This document shows positions 40,011-48,854 of a stretch of 64,000 nucleotides of DNA, piece after piece. The notes beneath the pieces are model-generated. The model was given only the letters and a program-made list of their open reading frames with translations. It made no database searches and was not told where the DNA came from. The stretch spans positions 1 to 64,000 of the forward strand of contig NZ_JABWRB020000001.1 of NCBI RefSeq assembly GCF_014268745.2, in the 5' to 3' direction. The stretch's first letter is position 1; each line of letters starts with the position of its first letter. This DNA is from Pseudomonas zanjanensis (lineage in GTDB: Bacteria; Pseudomonadota; Gammaproteobacteria; Pseudomonadales; Pseudomonadaceae). The translations under genes were made by a program, and so were the position numbers.

Positions 40011-41201
40011 TCATAGCATCGGCTGATCAACGATGCATAACGTTTGGTGAAAAAGTTCATTCAGGGCTTCGATTTTGAATTTTTGAGCGGAAACTTTTGT
40101 ATTAGGTCTTCGTATGTCGATTACGCTTTTATAAAGCGGCGACATGAAATCAATATTAGTCAGCTCCTCTCCTTCTTGTTTAAGGAACTCGCGAAGCTCG
40201 TAAGTGCAACAGTACCATTCTCGAAGATCTTCATTCCCATTGTACATCCCTTTTATCTTGAAAAGCTTTAAGTTGTTATTTTTGGCATTGCTATTTTGCT
40301 GGAGGATGTCTAGACAGAAAGTGTTGCGTATATCTCCGTCCGGAAGGAAGCCAAACCGAAACATTGGATCGTTATCTAAGCCTTCAATGTGAGGATGCAT
40401 ATGTCCCAACATGGAATTGTTTCTCTTAAGTTTTTGATTGCAAATAGAGCCTGCGGGGATAAGGTTATAAAGTGATATGGCGAGAAAGGGGAAGCGGGTT
40501 CTTGGATAAAAATGGTCCAAGTCTGGTCGGACAGATATGGAGCTGTATGTTTGTATTGACTCCAGGCCGCAATATGGGCAAACTGTAATTTCTAACTGTT
40601 CTGTGATGGCTTGACCAAGTTCTTGTGAGACCGCATCATAATCGAAACAGCTGGGAAGTTGGTTGACCCAAGCAGGGAAAAGTGCTCGGTCACGCTCAGT
40701 TATCTGAGAGTGTCCGCGGAAAGCATTCTCTAATCTACACAAGTATTTCTTTTTCTTGTATCGAGGAATGCTTGATTCAAGCTCGGCGATTATGAATGGG
40801 GTAAGATATAGTCTATATCTTGAGGTTAACCTTTTTAACTGTTGGATTGTTCGGTTTACAAGTTTGTCAAACTCACTCCTGTCGGAGGGAGAGTCTGTTG
40901 CCATGTTGATAATATTTGTTGCGATATCAATTTCTTTTAGTAGGTAGCTGTAGCAATATCTCTCTGCTATATAGGGGAATAGCGTGTACAGCCTTTGAAT
41001 GATGTCCTCGAATGACGCGGGTTCGCTTCTTAGCAAAACCTCAAGAAAGCGCTTATTGAATATTTGCTTAGCTAGTTTCCTATGAATGTGAGGGATAGTT
41101 TCAACGAGCTTTGAAATGTTGGGCCAAAGAACTACGTTCAAAGCATACTGAACGTATGTTTCCTTGAAGTCGGATGAGAAAGCCTTATTGATCTTTATCA
41201 T
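40011..41201 (-). CDS. HNH endonuclease, defence-type (PtuB-like)
   Basis: 396 residues. The nuclease motif lies at about 206-260: CPYCG (C208, C211), PDLDHFYPRTRFPFLA (D229-H230), SLYNLIPAGSICNQK (N246, C254), a Cys4-type HNH. The N-terminal 200 residues are helical, without a recognised domain. It overlaps the 3' end of the ATPase gene by 17 bases, so the two form one translational unit. This resembles the PtuA-PtuB pair of Septu systems, in which an ATPase controls an HNH nuclease; length and N-terminus differ, so it is Septu-like rather than Septu. AT-rich and foreign in codon use. Confidence 0.75.
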   Translation of the reverse strand: MIKINKAFSSDFKETYVQYALNVVLWPNISKLVETIPHIHRKLAKQIFNKRFLEVLLRSEPASFEDIIQRLYTLFPYIAERYCYSYLLKEIDIATNIINMATDSPSDRSEFDKLVNRTIQQLKRLTSRYRLYLTPFIIAELESSIPRYKKKKYLCRLENAFRGHSQITERDRALFPAWVNQLPSCFDYDAVSQELGQAITEQLEITVCPYCGLESIQTYSSISVRPDLDHFYPRTRFPFLAISLYNLIPAGSICNQKLKRNNSMLGHMHPHIEGLDNDPMFRFGFLPDGDIRNTFCLDILQQNSNAKNNNLKLFKIKGMYNGNEDLREWYCCTYELREFLKQEGEELTNIDFMSPLYKSVIDIRRPNTKVSAQKFKIEALNELFHQTLCIVDQPML

Positions 41202-42894
41202 GATTTAAAAGAAAATTTCTTGTGTTAGGATTTGGTATATTAGAGATCAATTCTCTATCAGCAGAGGTGAGTGCACTTTGTTCTGCTTTTCTAAGAAGAT
41301 ACTCGATTTTGCGACGTGCATGCTCTCCAAAAGTAGAGGTTAAATGCATCCCCTTTATATATATATCTACGATACTGTTGCCGAATCCATATGAGTTTGT
41401 CACTACTATATCGCCATCTTCATTTTTTGTTAATGAAGCTATGTCGTCAGGCAGGAAATCACTGATAATTATTGGAGAGTGCGTACAAATGACAATCTGC
41501 GAGGTTTTAATATCTCGGCTGGCTTCTATTAATCTCAGGTGGTCAAGCATTTCTTGGATAAATGTACGTTGCCATTCTGGATGCAAGTACAGATCTGCTT
41601 CATCAAAGACGAAAATGGTGTTAGATTTTGAATCGATTGATTTTAGGTAGTGATAGCTTTCGGAGAAAATGTGGGTTCTAGCTAGTTCGCCGCTACTAAT
41701 GCCACGCCAACCCCAGGAGATGTTGTTGGCAATATTCGAAGGCAGACGATTAATCGCACCGGTCAAATCCTGCACAGCATCATAATAGTCCGTCTTTACA
41801 CTTTTGAGGTTAAGTTTTTCGCCGTCATAGCAATAGTCAAATAGAATTGTTGCTATTTCTTCGAAAATCTCTAGATAGTTCTCAAGTAAAGCTTGGAGGT
41901 TTCCAAAATTAATCTGATCTTTGGAAAATGGTTCTTCACTTTCTCCTTGATTAATTGGGTTCTGTACAAAATCGGGCCAATCTGCAATCTCTAAATCTTT
42001 GATAGCTTTTCGGAGCCTATTAGCAGTGCTCATCCCGATAGCGCTTACATGATACGTTTTGTCAAACTGAAAGAGTATGCTTGGAAGAGTCTTTTCTTCG
42101 GCGTTCGAAGCTTTGGCTAGAGCACTTGATATCGATAGGAAGTTAAGTTCAATTAGTTTTTGAAATACTGCGCCGTGTGAGATTTCGCTGTCTGATAACT
42201 CGAATTGAGGTTCGTAAGTTATCCATTTTTCTATAAATTCTTTTTCTGAAGCTATCGCCTCTATACTTCGTTTGGCAATAGTAATAGGTGAGCTAGAGAA
42301 AACGAATTCGAAAACAATCTCTTCCATGAACTCTTCTCTGTTGAAGGAGTCTCTGAAGTATGCCAACAGTTTTTCAAAGTATTTACGTTGCCTTGCGTTA
42401 TTTTTGACATTTTCATATATAGTAAGATTGTGAATGTTTGGGGAGTGTTTGGTTTTTTTGAAGTTTAGTGTATCTTCACTCGAAGATATTGAATTTATTT
42501 TAACAAAATTTATGTTGTGGTCTGATAAGAATTGGGCACTGTTTGTGACAAATACGAATTCTTTGTCGCAAGTTGTTTCTTTGATCTCCTTTGGAGAGAT
42601 GTTGATTGGGCAGATGTGATATTTTTCTTCGGTTTCGTCGAAGAAAATTATCAATGCACTAGAGTCACTGGTGCCGTTTAATGTTTCCAATATATCGAGA
42701 ACACTACTTTTTCCAACTCCATTGGGACCAATCAGAGCTGAGCAATACCGATCATGATAATATTCAGCGGTATTTTTCGGTTTGCTAAGATGCAAGATGC
42801 TATTGTGAAAGGTGCAGCGAAAGCTGCCGTTAAGTGGGACGTTGATTCTACGTAACGCTTTATGCTCTGCTATAAATATATGAGCAAGAATCAT
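41185..42894 (-). CDS. ABC-type (AAA_15/21) ATPase, PtuA-like
   Basis: 569 residues. Walker A GPNGVGKSS (56-64), signature-like ISSGEL (397-402), Walker B FVFDEADLYLHPEW (426-439) and switch histidine in VICTHSPIIISDF (H470), the pattern of OLD/RecF-like ATPases of defence systems, with a large insert (65-395) between Walker A and signature. No Toprim domain follows, so not OLD itself. The gene lies 94 bases after the SIR2-STAND gene and overlaps the HNH gene. The partner of the nuclease by analogy with Septu; targets unknown. Confidence 0.78.
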   Translation of the reverse strand: MILAHIFIAEHKALRRINVPLNGSFRCTFHNSILHLSKPKNTAEYYHDRYCSALIGPNGVGKSSVLDILETLNGTSDSSALIIFFDETEEKYHICPINISPKEIKETTCDKEFVFVTNSAQFLSDHNINFVKINSISSSEDTLNFKKTKHSPNIHNLTIYENVKNNARQRKYFEKLLAYFRDSFNREEFMEEIVFEFVFSSSPITIAKRSIEAIASEKEFIEKWITYEPQFELSDSEISHGAVFQKLIELNFLSISSALAKASNAEEKTLPSILFQFDKTYHVSAIGMSTANRLRKAIKDLEIADWPDFVQNPINQGESEEPFSKDQINFGNLQALLENYLEIFEEIATILFDYCYDGEKLNLKSVKTDYYDAVQDLTGAINRLPSNIANNISWGWRGISSGELARTHIFSESYHYLKSIDSKSNTIFVFDEADLYLHPEWQRTFIQEMLDHLRLIEASRDIKTSQIVICTHSPIIISDFLPDDIASLTKNEDGDIVVTNSYGFGNSIVDIYIKGMHLTSTFGEHARRKIEYLLRKAEQSALTSADRELISNIPNPNTRNFLLNHDKDQ

Positions 42895-42988
42895 GATGCT
42901 TTCCGTGTCAATGTAATCTAATATAAATAGACGGTTTTTAGTTTTAAAAGAGCAACTAAGTTACTTGTAGTTGCTCTGTGGGAGGCGA

Positions 42989-45496
42989 TTAGTTGTTTGT
43001 CATGTCTGGGTTGAATTTGAGGTATCGCTTCAAGATATCCATAAAAACACTGTCGGCTTGGTGATGTTTTATGCCCCTATTTACTACAGTTTTTAACATG
43101 TTCAAGGAATCTTCGTCCGAAGGGTTGCTTTCGACAATCTGAATTAAGCACTGCCCTAGCGAAGTGAAGGGGTATACATCGTGGTGCCCGCGCATTTCGA
43201 TCTCCCGTAGGAGTATGGCAGTCCCTTCCTCGTACAGCTCACGTTCTGAATAATCAGTCTTGATATATTTTTTTAACAGAGTTTGCCCTAGAGCATGGCG
43301 AACTTGAAATGAGTCATAAAGTCCCAAACCTTTTCTAAAGCAGTGGATTGCCCCTTCTATATCACCATCTTTTTCTAGAAAACGACCATATTGAAGCCAA
43401 AATACGCCGTCGCTCGCAAATAGATTTTGGCATTTCGAATAAATTTCATGTATGTATGAATAATTCTTTCTCCCTCTGAATAGGGTCTCCGTTAAATAGT
43501 GGAAGGAGAGTGTGGATCGATATATTTTGTAACTCAAAGGGTGATGTTTTATGTCTTCAATTGTAAACTTTGGTGCGAGGCATATCATCAAGTTAATAAG
43601 ACGAGTTTTGATATCTTCTTGCGGAATGTTATAAGCGAGATGATATTCTGCGATCGAATGATGTCGCGCAGAGACGCCACGAGCTACCCCGTGAGTATGA
43701 ATTTTATCTCTCAAACCATCTGAAATTATTCGATCTAAATTTGATACTGATATGTTATGAGTCTCAGCAATGAAGTTTAGCGGTAGTGGCAGGCGCGCGG
43801 CAGTCACCAATGCTACTGTTTGGTAAACGTCGCGGGCTTCCTGGGTATCAATTTCTCGATACTCTTCTGCCAGTTTTTCTCGGTATGACTTGCGTGATGA
43901 TAAATCGTACAAGGTTGCAAGGAGATCCCCTTTATATCCTTTGTCAAAATCAATAATTTCTTTGATTGAATTTTTTCTTGTTTTGCCTGTTAATTTTTCG
44001 AATCTGATCCCCAATTCGAACGATTTGTCATAAAGTTTGGTGGCACTTGCTAAATTAAGATTTTCTACTTTGATTTGGCGAATGTTGTCAAGTTGGCTTG
44101 ACATAAAGTGATGTTTGTTTCTTTCATATTGACGAGTTCGTTCTTCTATAATAACGCATAATCTACAAGAGGTTGCTCTATCCATTATCCTTTCAAAAAC
44201 GGCATTTATAGCGTAGAAATGTTCATATGCTGCATCTATTACTAAACAGAATAGGCCGCGGGTGTCTTTAATAGTGTTCCAGAGATGCTCAATTTCTATA
44301 CCATTTAGACCGTTAAAGTGATGCACGTTAAGATGGTTGACCGAGATCTCGGCTGCTGCCATCATGCATGCGGTTGTTTTCCCCGATCCTAATGGTCCTG
44401 TAACAGCGATAAGTCGGCATTTTGAGTCACTATTTAAAAAAGCATTAACCTCGGAAACGATGGCTCTGTGTGCTGGGAGTACTGCCGGCACATGATGCGA
44501 CACGTAGAACCATTCTGGTAAGTCGCCCATGTAAAATCGTGAGTATGGACCACTTTCTTCACTAGCTAAGGCTAACTTTGTAGGAATGTGTTCAAAATTC
44601 TCGGAAAACCATCCGATGGAGCGGTTTGCATTGCCTGCTAAGTAAGGGGCTTTACGTTTTAAGAACTTTTCTGGGGATACGTGGCTTATTTGAGACTTCA
44701 AGTACGAAAAAAAATCGCCAGCATTAGCTACTAGGGGCGTTATTCCTTTTCGTAGGTAGTGGCTTTTTTCTATTTGTGTAAAGCTTTCTCCAACTACCCA
44801 GCTTGGTTCCCTGCTGTTAAAACTGTCTGCGGCATTCTTTGATCGAATGGCGCTATCTATAGCTGACCCTTTGAATTTCGAACCGATAAATAGGCAGTTG
44901 CCATATTCGATGTTCAATGCGCACTTGGTCAGCCATTCGCTTTGTTTGGAAGAGGTGATTCCGTAGCTAATTCCGTCGATCACTACACCGGCTGAAATGT
45001 CGGTTACTGTACCATGCAGATATACGATTGGCGGTGCGGTGGGTAGTGCATGAACAGGTTCACTATCTGAGTAATTGTATATTTTATAATCGGGATAGCT
45101 AAGTCCTGATCTCTTGTTTTGAGCTAATGCTTCGTTTGCTATGTTGTCAATATTCGTGGTGAAAATTGTTTTCCACCATAGTTTGAATATGTCCGTTTGC
45201 CAAGTATGTACTGAGCTAACCGAATAGTTTGATGTTAAAAAATTATCAAAGTCGTCGATGTCGTCCTGGCCCGCACCAAAAGCAGTAGGAAAGTCGGTTA
45301 GCAGGGCTTCCTCTGGAGGATATCCTGCCGACTCAAAAATTCGCTTTATAAGCTCGTCGGTGGACGGAACTCCTTTGCCATTTAGGGATGGCGTGCCAGC
45401 GAATGTCTCTGCACCCAAGAACAGAGTTAGGTTCCCGGTCTCCATTTTCGGGATTATTTCCGCATCGATTATTCGTTTGGCTTCGTGGTTCAACAT
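42989..45496 (-). CDS. SIR2-STAND NTPase, Avs-like antiviral protein
   Basis: 835 residues. N-terminal SIR2 domain (about 20-270): LFLGAETFAGTPSLNGKGVPS, TTNID (N115) and VYLHG (H161) keep the two catalytic positions of NAD-consuming SIR2 effectors. P-loop NTPase from about 340: Walker A GPLGSGKTT (367-375), Walker B LFCLVIDAA (D421); a winged-helix region follows, then TPR-like helices (VFWLQYGRFLEKDGDIEGAIHCFRKG) at about 690-800 for target recognition. This architecture fits STAND immune NTPases of the SIR2-fused kind, which deplete NAD+ upon phage sensing. Promoter and start lie close to 45500. Confidence 0.8.
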   Translation of the reverse strand: MLNHEAKRIIDAEIIPKMETGNLTLFLGAETFAGTPSLNGKGVPSTDELIKRIFESAGYPPEEALLTDFPTAFGAGQDDIDDFDNFLTSNYSVSSVHTWQTDIFKLWWKTIFTTNIDNIANEALAQNKRSGLSYPDYKIYNYSDSEPVHALPTAPPIVYLHGTVTDISAGVVIDGISYGITSSKQSEWLTKCALNIEYGNCLFIGSKFKGSAIDSAIRSKNAADSFNSREPSWVVGESFTQIEKSHYLRKGITPLVANAGDFFSYLKSQISHVSPEKFLKRKAPYLAGNANRSIGWFSENFEHIPTKLALASEESGPYSRFYMGDLPEWFYVSHHVPAVLPAHRAIVSEVNAFLNSDSKCRLIAVTGPLGSGKTTACMMAAAEISVNHLNVHHFNGLNGIEIEHLWNTIKDTRGLFCLVIDAAYEHFYAINAVFERIMDRATSCRLCVIIEERTRQYERNKHHFMSSQLDNIRQIKVENLNLASATKLYDKSFELGIRFEKLTGKTRKNSIKEIIDFDKGYKGDLLATLYDLSSRKSYREKLAEEYREIDTQEARDVYQTVALVTAARLPLPLNFIAETHNISVSNLDRIISDGLRDKIHTHGVARGVSARHHSIAEYHLAYNIPQEDIKTRLINLMICLAPKFTIEDIKHHPLSYKIYRSTLSFHYLTETLFRGRKNYSYIHEIYSKCQNLFASDGVFWLQYGRFLEKDGDIEGAIHCFRKGLGLYDSFQVRHALGQTLLKKYIKTDYSERELYEEGTAILLREIEMRGHHDVYPFTSLGQCLIQIVESNPSDEDSLNMLKTVVNRGIKHHQADSVFMDILKRYLKFNPDMTNN

Positions 45497-45662
45497 GGGC
45501 GACTCCTATCCGTAGAATTCAGGTCGACTGCATCATCAGTTTGGATCTCATCGGCCACATTCATCGAGAGACCGATCGGAGTTTGATCATATCAATTTGG
45601 CACCATTTAAGAAGCTGAAATGCCAGAGGTTTCTGTGGCAGCATCGTTCCCAGGGGGCTGTG

Positions 45663-45851
45663 ATGGTAGAGCTATGCAGGCCAAAGAGGCCCGTTGACAT
45701 TGGTCTACCGCTGTGGGTCATGCCTTTCGCTGTGATAGCGGGCTTAAAATGCAATGTCTGCGAGCCGTTGAGACGGAGCAAACATGCTAAGAAAATCAAC
45801 AAGGATCAAATGAGCATTTGGCTTGCTCGCGCACAATGCGGAGGTAGGTGA
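45663..45851 (+). CDS. Uncertain small ORF, coupled to antitoxin remnant
   Basis: 62 codons from the ATG at 45663 (MVELCRPKRPVDIGLPLWVMPF...LARAQCGGR). Its stop overlaps the next ATG (TGATG), which is typical of toxin-antitoxin pairs, but I see no RelE/HigB similarity and it may be a decayed toxin or noise. The rest of 45497-45850 shows no gene and probably contains the SIR2-STAND promoter. Confidence 0.25.
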   Translation: MVELCRPKRPVDIGLPLWVMPFAVIAGLKCNVCEPLRRSKHAKKINKDQMSIWLARAQCGGR

Positions 45852-46039
45852 TGAAAGATCGCAGTCACGATGAGGCAATGGCAGAGCTTTTTCAGAGAGA
45901 TCCGTCGTATGTGATTGAATTAATCGCGGATGTCCGTAGAGGTGGCGACAGCGATGAGCTGGCTGTCGTGTTTCGTCAGCTGAACACTCACGTTGACTTG
46001 AAATCCGTAGCTTCCAGCAGTTTGGCCCCTCGGGAATAA
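45851..46039 (+). pseudogene. Truncated antitoxin of addiction-module (HigA/antidote) type
   Basis: 62 residues from the ATG at 45851: MKDRSHDEAMAELFQRDPSY..., the usual start of ~95-residue DNA-binding antidote proteins that pair with RelE/HigB-like toxins. Residues 45 onward (LNTHVDLKSVASSS) diverge, and the C-terminal helix-turn-helix is missing. No toxin recognised upstream. Likely a remnant at the island edge. Confidence 0.55.
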
Positions 46040-46130
46040 AATCGTGCTCATGGTATTTTTCATGGTTTCACCCTTGCACGCGGCATTAATGCCTGCATTT
46101 TAAAGGCCCAGTACTTCGCTATTAATAATA

Positions 46131-46230
46131 GAGTGGGAGTGATGGGGCGTCCGGCGCTGACCGGTAGCCTCTAGCAAGTAACACCCTGAAGCCCGCTTAG
46201 TTGCGGGCTTTTGGCGTTTTAGGGTTCGGC
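46131..46230 (+). mobile_element. attR: diverged duplicate of the guaA 3' end
   Basis: GAGTGGGAGTGA (46131-46142), CGTCCGGC, CTAGCAA, CCCTGAAGCCCGC and TTGCGGGCTTTTGGC (46201-46215) match 30349-30433 in the same order and spacing, with scattered substitutions. So the island between them, about 15.8 kb, is bounded by a duplicated guaA end. The duplicate also keeps a terminator stem (GCCCGC..GCGGGC). Confidence 0.75.
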
Positions 46231-46330
46231 ACCTCCTTGTAGTCGGTCCTCGCCAGCACGCGGTCGGCTTCCAGATCCTTCTATTTCTGGATCAGCACTT
46301 TGTCACTGACGTGATGAGACTTGAAAGGCC
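46198..46330 (-). pseudogene. HxlR-family regulator fragment
   Basis: On the minus strand, reading through one TAG, the sequence gives GPFKSHHVSDKVLIQK then KDLEADRVLARTDYKEVPN. This is the recognition-helix and wing part of HxlR regulators (..ISDKVLIQQLKELEADG.V.RTDYKEVPP..). It is broken at both ends and interrupted by the stop. It abuts the attR terminator. Confidence 0.5.
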
Positions 46331-46358
46331 CGCGTCATTGCCAGCCAAACACAAAACC

Positions 46359-46489
46359 GTGGCGAGGGAGCTTGCTCCCGCTGGGGTGCGAAGCGCCCCC
46401 AATCCAAGCGGGTAGGGTCAACCTGACACACCGCCGATGAGGGTTTGGGGCTGCTGCGCAGCCCAGCGGGAGCAAGCTCCCTCGCCATA
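46359..46489. repeat. REP doublet beyond attR
   Basis: GTGGCGAGGGAGCTTGCTCC at 46359-46378 and inverted GGGAGCAAGCTCCCTCGCCA near 46469-46488. The stretch 46490-46800 beyond it holds no gene I can support. Confidence 0.85.
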
Positions 46490-46800
46490 GGATAGAGGCG
46501 ATTCCAAGCGGTCTGTGCCCATCTGCTACGCACCAATTCCCCATCGTTGTTCCTCGCTTGTCCGTCGCTCTCAGCCATCAATGGCACCTGACGGCTCAGT
46601 CACCTTTCGCTACGATTCCCCGCCTCATCGGGCACCGAGAAGTGCTTATCATCGGACGGCGAAGCCCTGCGGGAATTTCGCCGGCACGCCTTGCGAAACG
46701 CTGTCGCGTGCCAAGTATTGCGCCTCGTACCCCCTGTATCCATGCTGCGACCGGGCAAACGTGACCCCGCTGGGCAGAGCGTCGTTTGAAAGAATGAGCT

Positions 46801-46839
46801 AGGTTGTCATTTGACAACCTGGCTGATCATGCGAATACT
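46801..46839 (+). promoter_or_regulatory. TA promoter with perfect palindromic operator
   Basis: AGGTTGTCATTTGACAACCT (46801-46820) is a perfect 20-base palindrome. It contains the -35 TTGACA (46811-46816); a 17-base spacer leads to AATACT (46834-46839). Twelve bases later is the toxin ATG. A good candidate for binding by the antitoxin. Confidence 0.7.
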
Positions 46840-46850
46840 GGAGATCACGG

Positions 46851-47126
46851 ATGATTCGTCCAACGCACCCGAAGAAAGAAATCGAAGAAACGCTTAGGTA
46901 TGCCGAAGGGCAGGGGTGGCGCGTAGACGCTGGTGGCAGTCACGCTTGGGGGCGGGTTTATTGCCCGTACAAAGACGCGGAATGCCGCTGTGGCGAATTC
47001 TGTATCACATCGATATGGAGCACGCCGAAGAGTCCTGGCAACCACGCGCGAGCATTGCGACGCGTCGTGGACAATTGCACTGCGCATCGCAATCGGCGCG
47101 ACGCTGATGGCGATGCTGAGGAATAG
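46851..47126 (+). CDS. HicA-like toxin candidate
   Basis: 91 residues. KEIEETLRYAEGQGWRVDAGGSHAWGRVYCPY then CRCGEFCITSIWSTPKSPGNHARALRRVVDNC. The GxSHaw pattern and short alpha-beta layout recall HicA (mRNA interferase with a catalytic His after Gly-Ser), but the cysteine-rich middle (about 43-55) is extra. GGAG precedes the ATG. It is followed after four bases by an HTH protein, the probable antitoxin. Toxin identity is inferred. Confidence 0.65.
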   Translation: MIRPTHPKKEIEETLRYAEGQGWRVDAGGSHAWGRVYCPYKDAECRCGEFCITSIWSTPKSPGNHARALRRVVDNCTAHRNRRDADGDAEE

Positions 47127-47130
47127 AACA

Positions 47131-47655
47131 ATGGAATATATTTTTACCTTGAAATATCAGCTTGCTAACGATGGCTGTGCCATGGATGAACTGGTGGAGC
47201 GGCTGGGAGAAGCGGGCTGCGACGATGCTCTGGTCGGCATCGGGCAACCGGGCCGGCTGGCGCTTGAGTTCACCCGCGAGGCGCCTGATGCGGTCAAGGC
47301 GGTGCTTAGCGCTCTGGCCGACGTCCATCGCGCAGTGCCGTCGGCCAAATTGATCGAGGTCGCGCCTGATTTGGTCGGACTGACCGATGTCGCGGAGATC
47401 GTAGGCGTGTCTCGGCAGAATATGCGCAAGCTGATGTTGGCTCATCCGAGCAGCTTCCCGACGCCGGTGCACGAGGGGAGTGCTTCTATCTGGCATTTGG
47501 CGGACGTGCTGACCTGGCTGCAGGCCAAGGGCAGCTATTCGCTTACCCAGAATGTGTTGGATGTGGCTCAGGTGGCGTTGCAGGTCAACGTTGCGAAAGA
47601 AGGCCGACGGTTACCTGGCATGGCTTGCGAAGAGTTGGACGCTTTGGTTGGGTGA
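47131..47655 (+). CDS. HTH antitoxin-like partner of the HicA-like protein
   Basis: 174 residues from the ATG at 47131 (longer frames upstream overlap the toxin). N-terminal alpha-beta part (MEYIFTLKYQLAND..MDELVERLGEAGCDDALVGIGQPGRLALEFTREA), middle MerR-like helix-turn-helix (LTDVAEIVGVSRQNMRKLMLAHPSSFPTPVHEG) and a helical C-terminus. Presumably neutralises the upstream protein and represses the palindromic operator at 46801. Confidence 0.7.
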   Translation: MEYIFTLKYQLANDGCAMDELVERLGEAGCDDALVGIGQPGRLALEFTREAPDAVKAVLSALADVHRAVPSAKLIEVAPDLVGLTDVAEIVGVSRQNMRKLMLAHPSSFPTPVHEGSASIWHLADVLTWLQAKGSYSLTQNVLDVAQVALQVNVAKEGRRLPGMACEELDALVG

Positions 47656-48005
47656 CAGACATCTCAGCCTCTCCTCTGTTCGACGAGCCGGTTGTCAGGA
47701 GTAATCGTTTTTGTGCGCGGCTCTTTTTATCTAATCGTTTTTTTACAACCATAACCGTTACCTACAAGATCAGGTGCACGACATCATTTCTGGAATGCCC
47801 GTGCTGCAACAGTTCAGGGTATGAGTCGAAATCGCTGTTGCCGTCTCGCGGGTGTTTGAGGAGGACGGCGGAGCGTGTGCTGCTGTGATCGATCGATATC
47901 GGCCGGGAAAACCTGTCGACCGCTGAAGTCCTTCAGGCTTAGGTATTAGAGAACTGTGAACGAATCAAATCCATGTGAACCCGTATCCACACGCCTTTTT
48001 TGCGT
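47656..48005. other. Gene-free gap between TA pair and treR
   Basis: About 350 bases, partly AT-rich (TTTTTATCTAATCG repeat-like around 47725-47740). An ORF fragment with ECPCCNSSGY at about 47795-47825 is open but has no start or similarity that I can defend. Nothing else seen. Confidence 0.5.
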
Positions 48006-48710
48006 TCACCGCCGCGCCACATCCGAAAAATAAAACTTATCCAGCGTATGCCGCGACTCGGTGTACTCGAACTGCCGGCCATCCTGGAGAAAGGTCTGGT
48101 TACTCACCACGATGACATGGCTCTGGCCTTCGAGGTCCAGGTGCTGCTGGTCGTCCTTGCCGCAGCGGACCGCTTCGATGGTGCGCTGGGCGTAGGCGAT
48201 TTGCAGTTGCAGGGTCTGTTCGATGAAGGCGTAGATCGACTGCACGGCAATGTCGCGGGTCAGGCCGGGGATAACGTCGCTGACGAAATGGTTGATGTCC
48301 AGGATCACGCGCTTGCCGTCGATTCGCCGGACCCGCTTGATGCGGGTGACCTGGCTGCCGGCGGGGGCCTTGATGTGCTCGAGCAGCGCGCCTTCCAACG
48401 GTAACTGGCTGAACTCGACCACTTCGGTACTGACGTCATTGCCCAGGCGCGGGTAGGTCTCCTGGAAACTGACGATGCCGCCGAGCTGGAATTCGATGGG
48501 CTGGGTGGACAGCACGAAGGTGCCCTTGCCATGGATTTTCTGGGCGAAGCCGCGCTCCTGAAGTTGTTCGATGGCCTTGCGCACCGTGCCACGACTGGCC
48601 TGATAACTGTCCATCAGTTCGGTTTCGGAGGGCAGGCGAGCGCCTCGCTCCAGGCGTTCGGTGGTAATGCTGGTCAGCAGATCGTTGTAGATCTGGTTGT
48701 ATTTGCTCAT
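48006..48710 (-). CDS. treR: Trehalose operon repressor TreR (GntR family)
   Basis: 234 residues. Winged helix at 1-70 (YNQIYNDLLTSITTERLERGARLPSETELMDSYQASRGTVRKAIEQLQERGFAQKI) and a UTRA effector domain (about 90-230). Divergent from treP with two operator-like sites in between; TreR of this type is released by trehalose 6-phosphate. Repression of the neighbouring genes is inferred from the layout. Confidence 0.9.
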   Translation of the reverse strand: MSKYNQIYNDLLTSITTERLERGARLPSETELMDSYQASRGTVRKAIEQLQERGFAQKIHGKGTFVLSTQPIEFQLGGIVSFQETYPRLGNDVSTEVVEFSQLPLEGALLEHIKAPAGSQVTRIKRVRRIDGKRVILDINHFVSDVIPGLTRDIAVQSIYAFIEQTLQLQIAYAQRTIEAVRCGKDDQQHLDLEGQSHVIVVSNQTFLQDGRQFEYTESRHTLDKFYFSDVARR

Positions 48711-48854
48711 GGAGAGGGCTCTGTACCGCGCTGTTCACCGGGGCGGAACCTTACGGGCCAAGTGGGGGATTTGTCCATTCGGCTGTCATTCTTTGACGAC
48801 AGGAGCGTAGGACGTTTCCGTGACAGTCGGGGGCTCATCATAAACAAAAACATA

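Noticed and set aside
45515..45533. GAATTCAGGTCGACTGCAT resembles a cloning linker
   Set aside because: Two restriction-like sites by chance; surrounding sequence continues naturally.
46515..46802. Open frame with DGSVTFRYDS, recalling IS91-type transposases
   Set aside because: Only about ten residues match, the frame then drifts, and no other transposase motif or IS end is seen.
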